Source of the DNA: Nocardia uniformis NBRC 13702
GTDB taxonomy: Bacteria; Actinomycetota; Actinomycetes; Mycobacteriales; Mycobacteriaceae
Reading direction: 5' to 3'
Length of the DNA stretch: 64,000 bases
Assembly: GCF_001613345.1 (NCBI RefSeq)
Contig: NZ_BDCE01000044.1
Location: forward strand, 121,750-185,749
The notes below the pieces were generated by a model, which saw nothing but the letters and a program-made list of their open reading frames with translations, was not told where the DNA came from and did no database searches. The stretch's first letter is position 1; the number at the start of each line of letters is the position of its first letter. Shown here piece by piece: positions 33,179-40,699 of the stretch. The translations under genes were made by a program, and so were the position numbers.

Positions 33179-33664
33179 GTGCGAGCGTGGGAGATCTTCG
33201 ACTCGCTGCCCGCGGTCCGGGTCGCCGAGATCACGACCGGGCGATGGTGCGGGCGAGAACTGCCCACCGGACATCCGATGGACGGCGCACTCGCCGAATC
33301 CGGCTGGTACGGAAAGCAGTTCGACACCCCTGAACACGTATACCCTCTGCTGTTCGCCGACGAAAGAGGAACGATCGTCGCCGTCAGCCCTCGTCGGGTG
33401 CCAATGTCACTGGCCGGACGGGTTCCCTCGCGGCTGCTACGCCCGGTACGCAACCGCCTGAGCGTCCTCGCCCCGCTACTGCGCACGTCCCAACCCGGCG
33501 CGCGCCTGCGCGAGATCGAATACCGCGGGGTCACCAGCGCGGCCATGGTCTACGACCACCTCCCGATCATCGACCACTTCCGCCGCCTCGACGAGAACAC
33601 GTTGTTCGGGGTGATGGACAAGCGCGGACTGGCTCAGCCGTACTTCTTCGTCCTCGAACGCTGA
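33179..33664 (+). CDS. GXWXG/DUF4334 domain protein
   Basis: About 161 residues from GTG 33179. The frame extends upstream to a TTG at 33095, but that extra part is unlike the family. The GXWXG motif is ITTGRWCGRELPTGHPMDG, followed by WYGKQFDTPEHVYPLLF, and the DUF4334 domain has LREIEYRGVTSAAMVYDHLPIIDHFRRLD and DKRGLAQPYFFVLER. Members are conserved in Nocardia and mycobacteria; function unknown. The family start is usually a little earlier, so the 5' end may be damaged. Confidence 0.82.
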   Translation: MRAWEIFDSLPAVRVAEITTGRWCGRELPTGHPMDGALAESGWYGKQFDTPEHVYPLLFADERGTIVAVSPRRVPMSLAGRVPSRLLRPVRNRLSVLAPLLRTSQPGARLREIEYRGVTSAAMVYDHLPIIDHFRRLDENTLFGVMDKRGLAQPYFFVLER

Positions 33665-33733
33665 AGCACCCACCTACCACCCCCGCGACGCCGCCTCGAA
33701 CAGGACCGGTCGAGGCACAATCGAAGGAAGACG

Positions 33734-34120
33734 ATGAGCCGAACCCTGAGCGGCAGAACCATCGTGATCACCGGAGCCGCCCGCGGAATCGGCCGAGTGA
33801 TCGCCGAAGCAGCTCTGGCCCGCGGTGCGCGGGTATCGATAGCCGACATCGACGCCGAAACCCTCACCGCCACCGCAGCGGAACTGGCGCCGACCATCAT
33901 CAGACTCTCGACGTCACCGACCCCGTATCCTTTCGTCGGTATCTGAGTGCCGTCGAACAGCAACTCGGGCCGCTGGAGATGCTGGTGAACAATGCGGGCA
34001 TCATGCCGACCGGCGCGCTGCTCGAGGAAAGCGACGCACTCACCCGTCGAATACTGGAAATCAACACCTTCGGCACCATGATCGGCACCAAAGCCGCTCT
34101 CTCGCTTACCGACTCCGGGC
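33734..34120 (+). pseudogene. SDR oxidoreductase, frameshifted and truncated
   Basis: The N-terminus is intact: GRTIVITGAARGIGRVIAEAALARGA and VSIADIDAETL. At about 33893 the reading frame changes; the other frame continues TLDVTDPVSFRRYLSAVEQQ, LEMLVNNAGIMPTGALLEE and ILEINTFGTMIGTKAAL. The gene then stops resembling an SDR at about 34115, before the catalytic Tyr-Lys. It is broken by one frameshift and by loss of its 3' half, where it meets the convergent MBL gene. Confidence 0.88.
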
Positions 34121-35093
34121 CCGGCGCTGGTAGCGGGGGAGCCTTGCGAAGGAGACGGCCGCTGGGTTCATCTCGACGGCGGCAACGTCGCCCACCACGG
34201 CACCGAGCGGCTCTGCGCGCACAACTGAGATCCCCACGCCGCGAACATGACTCGCGTTGTCGTCGGCCCGTTCGCTGCCGTAGGGCGGGGCGGCAGCGTC
34301 GCCCTCTGGAGCCGGCAGCCTGGGCATCGGCGAGCATCTGTGGGTCGTGAGCGCAGACGATGCGAATCGGTGTGGTACCCGGCTGGGTGGCGTGCAGTGC
34401 GGCGAGGCGTTCGTGGCTGCGTGCGATCCGGTGGGGTTGGTCGGCGAGGACGGCTTCGGTCAGGCGCAAGGCGGCCGGGATCGAGGCCCGCCGCAGGGTG
34501 GCTTGATGGAAGAACGCGTCGCCGCAGTGCAATACCCAGTGGCTTCCGGCATCGACCGCGACAGCGGCGTGACCGCGGGTATGGCCCGGCAATGGCAGCA
34601 ACACGATGCCCTCCGCGATCTCCGACAGGTGCGTGGCACCGGGAAACTCGTACCAGCTGTCGGCTCCCGGGGCATGTGCCCGCACGCGCGCTTCCTGCGG
34701 TAGCTGCCCGCGCCGATAGCGCAGCACCGACCGCAAGCCGCCATGGTAGGCGGCGGCTTTTTCGGTGGCGGTGGTGTGCAACACGGCCTCGGGGAAATCG
34801 CTGACACCCCCGATGTGATCGACGTCGAGGTGCGTGGCCACGACGTGGCGGACATCGCGCACGTCATAGCCCAACGCGCGAATCTGGTGGGCGGCGGTCT
34901 CGCTGGCGAGCAGTTCGGGTCGGATCAGATGCCTGACTGGGCCGATACGACTCGGGTCGGCGATGTCGTCCAACCCATAGCCGGCATCGACGAGCACAAG
35001 ATGCTCAGCGGTTTCCACCAGCAGGACGTGGGCGACGGACAACCCGCCGACCGGGGGCCGCATCGTTCCGCAATTGAGGTGGTGGACCTTCAT
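33900..35093 (-). CDS. MBL-fold hydrolase (lactonase-like) with an antisense-derived tail
   Basis: ATG 35093 follows AGGAG. Residues 1-260 are a metallo-beta-lactamase fold of the quorum-quenching lactonase type: LVLVDAGYGLDDI, VATHLDVDHIGGVSDF (HxDH motif), LLPLPGHTRGHAAV, VLHCGDAFFHQATL and IRIVCAHDPQM. After about 34310 the frame has no stop and continues roughly 135 residues across the opposite strand of the truncated SDR (Arg/Ser-rich, non-family). The natural stop was apparently lost in the rearrangement that cut the SDR, so activity of the fused protein is uncertain. Confidence 0.82.
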   Translation of the reverse strand: MKVHHLNCGTMRPPVGGLSVAHVLLVETAEHLVLVDAGYGLDDIADPSRIGPVRHLIRPELLASETAAHQIRALGYDVRDVRHVVATHLDVDHIGGVSDFPEAVLHTTATEKAAAYHGGLRSVLRYRRGQLPQEARVRAHAPGADSWYEFPGATHLSEIAEGIVLLPLPGHTRGHAAVAVDAGSHWVLHCGDAFFHQATLRRASIPAALRLTEAVLADQPHRIARSHERLAALHATQPGTTPIRIVCAHDPQMLADAQAAGSRGRRCRPALRQRTGRRQRESCSRRGDLSCARRAARCRGGRRCRRRDEPSGRLLRKAPPLPAPGPESVSERAALVPIMVPKVLISSIRRVSASLSSSSAPVGMMPALFTSISSGPSCCSTALRYRRKDTGSVTSRV

Positions 35094-35162
35094 AGAATTC
35101 TCCTGTCGTCAGCGAATCCGTCCGGCAGGGGCGTCGGCGCGGTGTCAGGCGGTGCCGATTCG

Positions 35163-35193
35163 CTGCTGATTCACGAAAGTGGCTGTGCCACTT
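35163..35193. repeat. 31-bp copy of an internal monooxygenase segment
   Basis: This matches 35949-35979 inside the flavin monooxygenase gene with two mismatches, in the same orientation. In that gene it encodes KWHSYFRESA; here the minus strand reads KWHSHFRESA in a short open frame. It looks like the scar of a duplicated monooxygenase fragment. Confidence 0.65.
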
Positions 35194-35221
35194 GCACGAG
35201 CCGGCATCGGTAGGTCGGCGT

Positions 35222-35407
35222 TCACGGCGAGCCACGGCGACGCAGACAACACTCGTGGCCGTGCGCAAGGCGTTCTCGCTGTCGCCGGCGTGCATAGGCT
35301 TCGGAGATCTCACGGCCCCTCAGATCCACATCGACGTCGGGACCGAGCAGGAGCAGCAACACCAGCAGCGCGCCGATCACGATGACCGGCACGAGGATCG
35401 CGTTCAC
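35222..35407 (-). CDS. Small single-pass membrane protein
   Basis: GTG 35407 overlaps the stop of the flavin monooxygenase (GTGA). The 61-residue product begins with a transmembrane helix (ILVPVIVIGALLVLLLLLG) followed by a charged cytoplasmic-type part (DVDVDLRGREISEAYARRRQRER). Coupling to the monooxygenase suggests a membrane anchor or partner, though the C-terminal CCLRRRGSP may run into rearranged DNA. No family known. Confidence 0.55.
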   Translation of the reverse strand: MNAILVPVIVIGALLVLLLLLGPDVDVDLRGREISEAYARRRQRERLAHGHECCLRRRGSP

Positions 35408-36780
35408 GACAACCCCGGTACGCGGCGGTCGTCATGAGCGCGTGGTGGGTGTCGTCGGTTCCACGGGGAGCGCGGGTGTTGGGCCAGGAGCTTCGCGGTG
35501 AACGTCGCCATTTCGGCTGTGGCGCGGGTGTCGCGCACCAGGCCCCCGCTGGGTGTGGCGAGCTGGGAGCCGACCATGCGCGGGGCGATCCGGGCCAGCC
35601 GTGCGGGTGTGGCCGCGGCGCGCAGCGTGGTCACGCTCTTGTTGAAAATGCGGGCGAAGTCCAAGGCGACAGCGTCGTCGGCGGCCGCTAGACCGAACAG
35701 GCCGTCGGCGACGGCGTCGGGCAGGTACGGCTCGCCGAGTAGGCAGTTGGCCCAGTACAGCTGCCACGCATCACGGTCGCGCCACCGCCACCAATCGGCC
35801 AGTTCGCTATCGAGGTCCGCTCCCGGGGCCAAGCCCGCGACCAGCCGTCCGGCCAGATATTCGGCTTGCCGGAAAGCATCGGACTGCCCTTGGCCCAGGG
35901 AGTAGTCCTTGAAGTTGCCCGCGTCTCCGACCAATGCCCACCCCGAGCCTGCTGATTCACGGAAGTAGCTGTGCCACTTCTGCAAAACCCGAATCGGCCC
36001 GACCCGGGTAGCGCCCTCGACTGCGGCTGCCAACTCCGGAAACAGCCGCAACCGGGCGTCGAACTGGGTGTAGCGGTCGCCCAGATACCCCTCGGCCTCC
36101 GCGGTCGGCACCGCGACCGTGGCCAGGAACTGGCCATCGAGCGGCAACCCGAGAAATGCCGTCGATCCACCGCGTGTACCGCCGACCGCGCCGAAGAACA
36201 GACCCTGGTCGGGGTCGACCCCTTCATAGAACGACCAGGTCGGCACCCGGCCACCGGGGCGCGTGCAGTACTCCCGCGCCCCGACCGACCGGGCCACCGT
36301 CGAGTATCGACCATCCGCGCCGATCACCACCCGCGCCCGAATCTCCCCGGCGCGGGTACGCACCCCGCGCGCTCGCCCGTCTTCGAAGATCACGTCCTCG
36401 ACCGGGCACTGCGTGCGGACCTCCGCACCGGCACGGGCGGCGTGGCCGATCAGAATCGCGTCCATCGTGGTCCGGCGCATCCCGAGCAGGGTGCCGTAGG
36501 AATCGGGGTCGAGGTCGACGGTGAACTTCTGGTGCGTGCTGGTCACCGTCGCACCCCGTATAACGCTCGCTCCTGCTGCGAGGATCTCCTCGAGCACCCC
36601 GATCCGGCGCAGAACCTCGACGCCGTTGGACTGGAACACACACGTCGAGAGCGTCTCGCTGGGAAACCCGGCCTTGTCCACGACACAGACCTTCACGCCG
36701 TGTTGCGCGAGCACCGTGCTCAACGTCGCGCCCGCGCAGCGTCCGCCGACGATCACCACATCGAATTCCGACCCCGCCAT
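35404..36780 (-). CDS. FAD-dependent monooxygenase/reductase
   Basis: ATG 36780 follows GGAGGAGC. 458 residues. The N-terminus SEFDVVIVGGRCAGATLSTVLA is the FAD dinucleotide fold; VRTRAGEIRARVVIGADGRYSTVAR is the DG motif; WALVGDAGNFKDYSLGQGQSDAFRQAE is the GD motif with a second FAD contact. This is the PHBH/geranylgeranyl-reductase-like group, which hydroxylates or reduces aromatic or isoprenoid substrates. It heads a minus-strand series with the small membrane protein and the MBL gene. Confidence 0.88.
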   Translation of the reverse strand: MAGSEFDVVIVGGRCAGATLSTVLAQHGVKVCVVDKAGFPSETLSTCVFQSNGVEVLRRIGVLEEILAAGASVIRGATVTSTHQKFTVDLDPDSYGTLLGMRRTTMDAILIGHAARAGAEVRTQCPVEDVIFEDGRARGVRTRAGEIRARVVIGADGRYSTVARSVGAREYCTRPGGRVPTWSFYEGVDPDQGLFFGAVGGTRGGSTAFLGLPLDGQFLATVAVPTAEAEGYLGDRYTQFDARLRLFPELAAAVEGATRVGPIRVLQKWHSYFRESAGSGWALVGDAGNFKDYSLGQGQSDAFRQAEYLAGRLVAGLAPGADLDSELADWWRWRDRDAWQLYWANCLLGEPYLPDAVADGLFGLAAADDAVALDFARIFNKSVTTLRAAATPARLARIAPRMVGSQLATPSGGLVRDTRATAEMATFTAKLLAQHPRSPWNRRHPPRAHDDRRVPGLS

Positions 36781-37268
36781 GACACCAGCTCCTCCGGGGT
36801 GCAGGGCGCGCCGGGAAGCACAACTCCAGGTCAGCGCCGACCATGAATACTGTGACAGATCGTTACACATAAATGAACGGGGTGCAATGCCGTGAATCGA
36901 CCACACGACCGCAACGATCCGACCCGCTCGGATCGGGAGCGAGGGGCACCCCTCCAGCACGCACAGGGCCTCCTCCGACCACTTTCCGCCTACTCTTCAG
37001 GCGTCCTAGTGGGCACAATCCGAGGGCGGGGTGGAAGACCCGGTCATGCCGCGTGGCGCGGTTCGAGGCCACACGCACACCCGAAGATCAACGAGGCGAG
37101 ACCATCTCGGCCTAACAACGTCCTGGATTGCCGAATGGCGAGCATGCCGCTGATCGAGCCGACGGCAGTGGTTGCCCTGGAAGATCAACGGAGCCAGCGC
37201 TTCTGACGGCGGCCAAACGCCTCACCTGGCCACCCACCCAGCCCTTTGATGCATGCCACAGTGGTCAG
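36781..37268. other. 488-bp divergent gap with repeat copy R3
   Basis: The first 100 bp should hold the promoter of the monooxygenase. No supported gene lies here. At about 37045-37112 is repeat copy R3 (CCCGAAGATCAACGAGGCGAG then ACCATCTCGG), and just after it at 37144-37195 a second partial copy (GCCGCTGATCGAGCC and GGAAGATCAACGGAG). Confidence 0.55.
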
Positions 37269-37871
37269 GTGCGCAAGGAACAAGATCGATGGAACCACAA
37301 CACCCACTACTACGACATCGCGCTGGACGCCGCGCCGTCAACAGCGCGCACCGCTCTTGACGTCGGCACCGGCGATGGCCTCCTCGCGGTACGCCTCGCC
37401 GAGAAGATCCCCGAAGTCACCGGCATCGACTCCGACGCTGAGATCATCGCCCGCGCTCAATCCAGCGCTTCCGGCAACATCACCTGGATCACCGGCGACG
37501 CCCTGACCTACGACTTGCCCGAAGCGCACTACGACCTCGTTGCCGCAGTCGCAACCGTCCATCACTTCCCCGATCTCGTCGTCGGCCTCCAACGCCTCGC
37601 TGACCTGACCGCCCCCGGTGGCGCCCTGGTCGTGATCGGTTGCGCCCGCAGTTCGACCGTGCACGACTACGCCTTTGAACTGGCGGGCATCGTCCAGCAC
37701 CAGGTTCTCTCCCGCACTCGCGGCTTCTGGCAGCACAACGCTCCCGTGCAGATGCGGTTTCCGCACACCTACACCGAGGCCAAACAGATCGCCACTGCGG
37801 TACTACCCGGAATGAAATGGCGTCGGCTACCGCTATGGCGATACGCCTTCACCTGGCACAAAACGAGGTAG
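37269..37871 (+). CDS. Class I SAM-dependent methyltransferase
   Basis: About 200 residues from GTG 37269. Motifs are ALDVGTGDGLLAVRLAEKI (motif I), VTGIDSDAEIIARA, WITGDALTYDLPEAHYDLVAAVATVHHF and LTAPGGALVVIG. The C-terminus has MKWRRLPLWRYAFTWHKTR. The acceptor is unknown. A 26-bp exact copy of its 3' coding end is at 38272-38297. Confidence 0.88.
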   Translation: MRKEQDRWNHNTHYYDIALDAAPSTARTALDVGTGDGLLAVRLAEKIPEVTGIDSDAEIIARAQSSASGNITWITGDALTYDLPEAHYDLVAAVATVHHFPDLVVGLQRLADLTAPGGALVVIGCARSSTVHDYAFELAGIVQHQVLSRTRGFWQHNAPVQMRFPHTYTEAKQIATAVLPGMKWRRLPLWRYAFTWHKTR

Positions 37872-38036
37872 CGAAGCACCCACCCCCCTTCGCCCGGCAG
37901 CACTCGGATCGATTCCGAGATTCGTGATCGAAGCCAGGTGCTCGTGGCGATCGGCGGTCTCGGCCACTCGAGGGATGGCTGCGGCCCCTGTATTCGGGGG
38001 CAGCCGAAATCGACGGCCCGACTATACGATTCGGTC

Positions 38037-38249
38037 ATGATCTTCCCGATTCGGACACTGCGCATCGGTGTCGCTGCTATCGCCGTCACCGCGGGACTTG
38101 TCGCTGCGGCCGGTCCGGCCGCCGCGGAAACTACCGGTACGGGCAGCAGTTCGATCGGCACCGGTTCTGCTGAGGTGGTGCAGAACCTGCTCGAGTCGCT
38201 CGCTTGTGCTGTGGGCGCCAGGTCCTGTTCCATCGCCATTCCCACGTGA
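38037..38249 (+). CDS. Small exported protein
   Basis: 70 residues from ATG 38037 with a signal peptide (IRTLRIGVAAIAVTAGLVAAAGPAAA) and a short Thr/Ser/Gly-rich mature part ending ESLACAVGARSCSIAIPT, whose two Cys may pair. Typical of the many short secreted Nocardia proteins of unknown function. No neighbour link is apparent. Confidence 0.6.
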   Translation: MIFPIRTLRIGVAAIAVTAGLVAAAGPAAAETTGTGSSSIGTGSAEVVQNLLESLACAVGARSCSIAIPT

Positions 38250-38271
38250 CCGCGGCGAGTTAGGTGGGAAG

Positions 38272-38297
38272 TGGCGTCGGCTACCGCTATGGCGATA
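38272..38297. repeat. 26-bp exact copy of the methyltransferase 3' end
   Basis: TGGCGTCGGCTACCGCTATG plus GCGATA is identical to 37818-37843, where it encodes WRRLPLWR. Here the frame reads GGKWRRLPLWR then stops. The sequence before and after does not match, so it is a scrap of a second methyltransferase copy. Confidence 0.7.
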
Positions 38298-38366
38298 ATG
38301 CCGCTGAGTGGGACCTGAACCGCTGAGCGGCACGCCCGCAGGTCAACGGGCTGAGAGCATCTCAGC
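38298..38366. repeat. Dispersed intergenic repeat, copy R4
   Basis: GCCGCTGAGTGG, GGCACGCCCGCAGGTCAACGG and GCTGAGAGCATCTCAGC align with copies R1-R3. It directly joins the hydrolase remnant, in whose antisense frame the core reads as its last residues. Confidence 0.5.
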
Positions 38367-38490
38367 ATCCGCCAGGTGCGGCGGAATCGTCACCCCGGAG
38401 TTGTTGGACCGCAGCGGTTCCCGGTTATCGCGGTGCAACCATCGAGGATGGCCTGGGAGCTGGTTGCCGCTGGATCGGGCCTGGAGGCCG
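38349..38490 (-). pseudogene. Remnant of a PAF-acetylhydrolase-like gene
   Basis: The minus frame reads HPRWLHRDNREPLRSNNSG and VTIPPHLADAEM. The exported hydrolase at 6035-7240 has NPRWLNRENWEPVWPNSSG and VKIPLRLSGTEHM at the equivalent place, and the DNA aligns over about 110 bp. All other parts of the gene are missing. Confidence 0.7.
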
Positions 38491-38522
38491 GGCACATTTG
38501 ACGCTGCCTCTAAAATAGAGGC

Positions 38523-38909
38523 ATGGCCAATGGTGTGGTAATTCCCTTCTGGCAGAGCGGCGATGCGGGTCCGCTGGTGAACAGCTTGGCCGCGGACGCG
38601 ACCTTCTCCAGCCCGGCCGCCGACTATCACGGCCGCGCGCGAACCGTGCATATGCTCACTCTCATCGCGACGGTCCTCGAGCGGGTCGACCAGACTGGCC
38701 GCTGGTCCAGCGAGCGAGATGGTGTGCACGCCTTCACCGCTCGGGTCGACGACCATGAATTGCAGGGCATGGTCCGGGAGACGTACTCGGAAGACGGTCG
38801 GCTCGAACACATCACGCTGTACCTGCGGCCGTATCGGTCACTGCGCGCGGCAATGGCGAAAATGGCTCAGCGGATGGAAGTTTCGCCGCTGCCCGAGCAG
38901 TCGGCGTAG
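38523..38909 (+). CDS. SnoaL/NTF2-like protein
   Basis: 128 residues. The cone-fold pattern is visible in FWQSGDAGPLVNSLAADATFSSPAADYHGR, HMLTLIATVLERV, DGVHAFTARVDDHELQGMV and YSEDGRLEHITLYLRPYRSL. Such proteins are small hydrolases/isomerases or ligand-binding domains. The stop shares a base with the start of the HxlR regulator, so the two are co-transcribed. Confidence 0.85.
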   Translation: MANGVVIPFWQSGDAGPLVNSLAADATFSSPAADYHGRARTVHMLTLIATVLERVDQTGRWSSERDGVHAFTARVDDHELQGMVRETYSEDGRLEHITLYLRPYRSLRAAMAKMAQRMEVSPLPEQSA

Positions 38910-39241
38910 TGGTGGTCGCGCCTCGCCCGGGCAAGCCGGTCCGCGGATCGACCACCGGCCGTCCGACCATGGCGTTGTTCGACTTGATCGGACGACGGTG
39001 GACCCTGCGGGTGATCTGGGAACTCGACCGAGCCGAGCAGCCGCTGACCTTCCGCGCACTCCGCGCCGCGTGCGGCGATATCTCGTCGAGTGTGCTCACC
39101 ACGCGACTGCGTGAACTCGTCCAGGCACAGCTCGTGGAAAACACCACCGGTTACGTGCTGACACCGATCGGACGCGAGCTCGTCAGCAGCCTGGAACCGG
39201 TCACGAGTTGGGCCGAAGCTTGGGAACGGCAACTCCGCTGA
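38909..39241 (+). CDS. HxlR family winged-helix regulator
   Basis: GTG 38909 overlaps the previous stop (TAGTG). 110 residues with the HxlR pattern ALFDLIGRRWTLRVIWELDRAEQPLTFRALRAA, ISSSVLTTRLRELVQAQLVE and YVLTPIGRELVSSLEP. It lacks the usual N-terminal sensor Cys, so it may not be redox-responsive. It probably controls its own operon with the SnoaL-like gene. Confidence 0.92.
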   Translation: MVVAPRPGKPVRGSTTGRPTMALFDLIGRRWTLRVIWELDRAEQPLTFRALRAACGDISSSVLTTRLRELVQAQLVENTTGYVLTPIGRELVSSLEPVTSWAEAWERQLR

Positions 39242-39258
39242 GTTTCCGCGAGCAGTCG

Positions 39259-40086
39259 TCAGGTCAGCTTGATCTGACGATTGACGTCCTTGTACAGCAG
39301 GTAGCGGAACTTGCCGGGGCCGCCCGCGTAGCACGCTTGGGGGCAGAAGGCGCGCAGCCACATGAAGTCGCCCGCTTCGACCTCGACCCAGTCGTCGTTG
39401 AGGCGGTATACCGCCTTGCCTTCGAGGACGTAGATGCCGTGTTCCATGACGTGTGTCTCGGCGAACGGGATTACCGCGCCGGGCTCGAAGGTCACGATAT
39501 TGACGTGCATGTCGTGAGCGAGGTCGTTCGGGTCGACGAATCGGGTGGTGGCCCAGGCGCCGTTGGTGCCGGGCATCGGCGTGGGCTCGAGGTCCTGCTC
39601 CTGCACCGCGAACGGCTGCGGCGTGTAGCCCTCGAGTGGTTCGTACGCCTTGCGGACCCATTGGAAGGCCGCCACCTCGGTGGACTCGTTGGCCACCGAC
39701 CAGTTCGCGCCCGCGGGGAGATAGGCGTACCCGCCCGGCGTGAGACTGTGCTTCTCGCCCTCGATGACGACGTTCAGGGTGCCGGTCAGCAGGAACACCA
39801 CCGACTCGACACCACGCTCGGGCTCGGGCTCGGTACTGCCGCCGCCCGGTGATACCTCGACGATGTACTGCGCGAACGTGGTGGCGAACCCGGCAATGGG
39901 CTTGGCGAGGATCCACGACCGAGTGTTGGCCCACCCGGGCAGGTTGCTGGTCACAATGTCGCGCAGCACGCCGCGCGGAATGACCGTGTACGCCTCCTTC
40001 ACGACGGCTCGGCTGGTCAGCAGCGTGGTCTGAGACGGCAGGCCGCCCTCGGGTGCGTAGTACGTCGGCTCGCTCAAGTGTGCCAA
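39259..40086 (-). CDS. allE: (S)-ureidoglycine aminohydrolase
   Basis: A 275-residue bicupin from TTG 40086. The C-terminal metal cupin reads AETHVMEHGIYVLEGKAVYRLNDDWVEVEAGDFMW and LRAFCPQACYAGGPGKFRYLLYKDVN (each given in part), near-identical in pattern to known AllE/UGHY enzymes; the N-terminal cupin has VVFLLTGTLNVVIEG. It hydrolyses ureidoglycine to ureidoglycolate and ammonia with Mn2+ in purine/allantoin breakdown. No other ureide genes are in the window, so its pathway partners lie elsewhere. Confidence 0.92.
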   Translation of the reverse strand: MAHLSEPTYYAPEGGLPSQTTLLTSRAVVKEAYTVIPRGVLRDIVTSNLPGWANTRSWILAKPIAGFATTFAQYIVEVSPGGGSTEPEPERGVESVVFLLTGTLNVVIEGEKHSLTPGGYAYLPAGANWSVANESTEVAAFQWVRKAYEPLEGYTPQPFAVQEQDLEPTPMPGTNGAWATTRFVDPNDLAHDMHVNIVTFEPGAVIPFAETHVMEHGIYVLEGKAVYRLNDDWVEVEAGDFMWLRAFCPQACYAGGPGKFRYLLYKDVNRQIKLT

Positions 40087-40276
40087 TTCCCATCGTGTCG
40101 ATGCTGAAATACCGCCGTGGTGTCTCTACGCGGTCCGCGAGATCAAGGTATTCATTACCGGCAGGTGGAAGCAATCGTATGAACCGACAGATCGGACACC
40201 TTCGATCCGAGTGGAATCCGTAGCTTCACACCCAGCGAACGCTGCTGGCGAGCGCCTGTCGAATCCGACCACTGTG

Positions 40277-40494
40277 TCAACCGTGCAGCGCCAGCTGAAT
40301 CAGGGAGTGCAGTGCGTCGTCGATGGGGTGGGGCTGGGGTATTTGGGCCGAGTCGAGTCGGTTCCATCGCTGCAGGTTCACCGCTATCGACATTCGTCGG
40401 GTGCCGTCGGCGCTGGTCATGGAGATCGCGCCGCCGCCCCAGACGGAGCCTTCGTGACCCCGGTAGGTGCCGTGGCCGGGGAGTGTCAGCTTCG
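40277..40494 (-). pseudogene. Serine hydrolase (beta-lactamase-like) C-terminal remnant
   Basis: The minus frame reads PGHGTYRGHEGSVWGGGAIS, then MTSADGTRRMSIAVNLQRWN and ends IDDALHSLIQLALHG. GHEGSVWGG matches the last conserved motif (HxG) of class C beta-lactamase/DD-peptidase-like hydrolases. Everything upstream, including the SxxK and YxN motifs, is gone and a TGA precedes the fragment. Confidence 0.75.
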
Positions 40495-40509
40495 GCCTTC
40501 AGGCCGAAG
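40490..40509. terminator. Hairpin at the break of the serine-hydrolase remnant
   Basis: CTTCGGCCT and AGGCCGAAG form a perfect 9-bp stem with a TC loop exactly where the hydrolase similarity begins. There is no T-run. It may mark the recombination junction. Confidence 0.4.
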
Positions 40510-40601
40510 AGGACGTCAATCGAATCCCACGCTCCCGAATGCGCCGCGGTAATACGTTCTTTCATCGCCGATCTCACTGCCGAGCGCACCACAGACGGGT
40601 T

Positions 40602-40673
40602 GGCCTGAGCATGCACTTTCCGCTGATTCGAGCCTATTTCGGACCGATTCGAGCGATAAGGCACGTTCAGGCC
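40602..40673. repeat. 72-bp palindromic element, copy 2
   Basis: Arms GGCCTGAGCATGCA and GGCACGTTCAGGCC pair with three non-Watson-Crick positions. The interior ATTTCGGACCGATTCGAG and the flanking AGGCCGGATCACACG are identical to copy 1 at 15581-15653. It lies 27 bp beyond the lcp stop codon. Confidence 0.7.
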
Positions 40674-40699
40674 GGATCACACGGTCGTCGACGCACGCA

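Noticed and set aside
38867..40174. Long minus-strand 435-residue frame over allE
   Set aside because: It is the shifted-frame shadow of allE and the HxlR gene; Arg-rich and without domain signals.
40155..40664. Minus-strand 169-residue frame (MKERITAAHSGAWDSIDVLF in part) near the beta-lactamase scrap
   Set aside because: The clear protein similarity in this interval is in another frame (GHEGSVWGG); the long frame changes to Arg/Pro-rich noise after position 40480.
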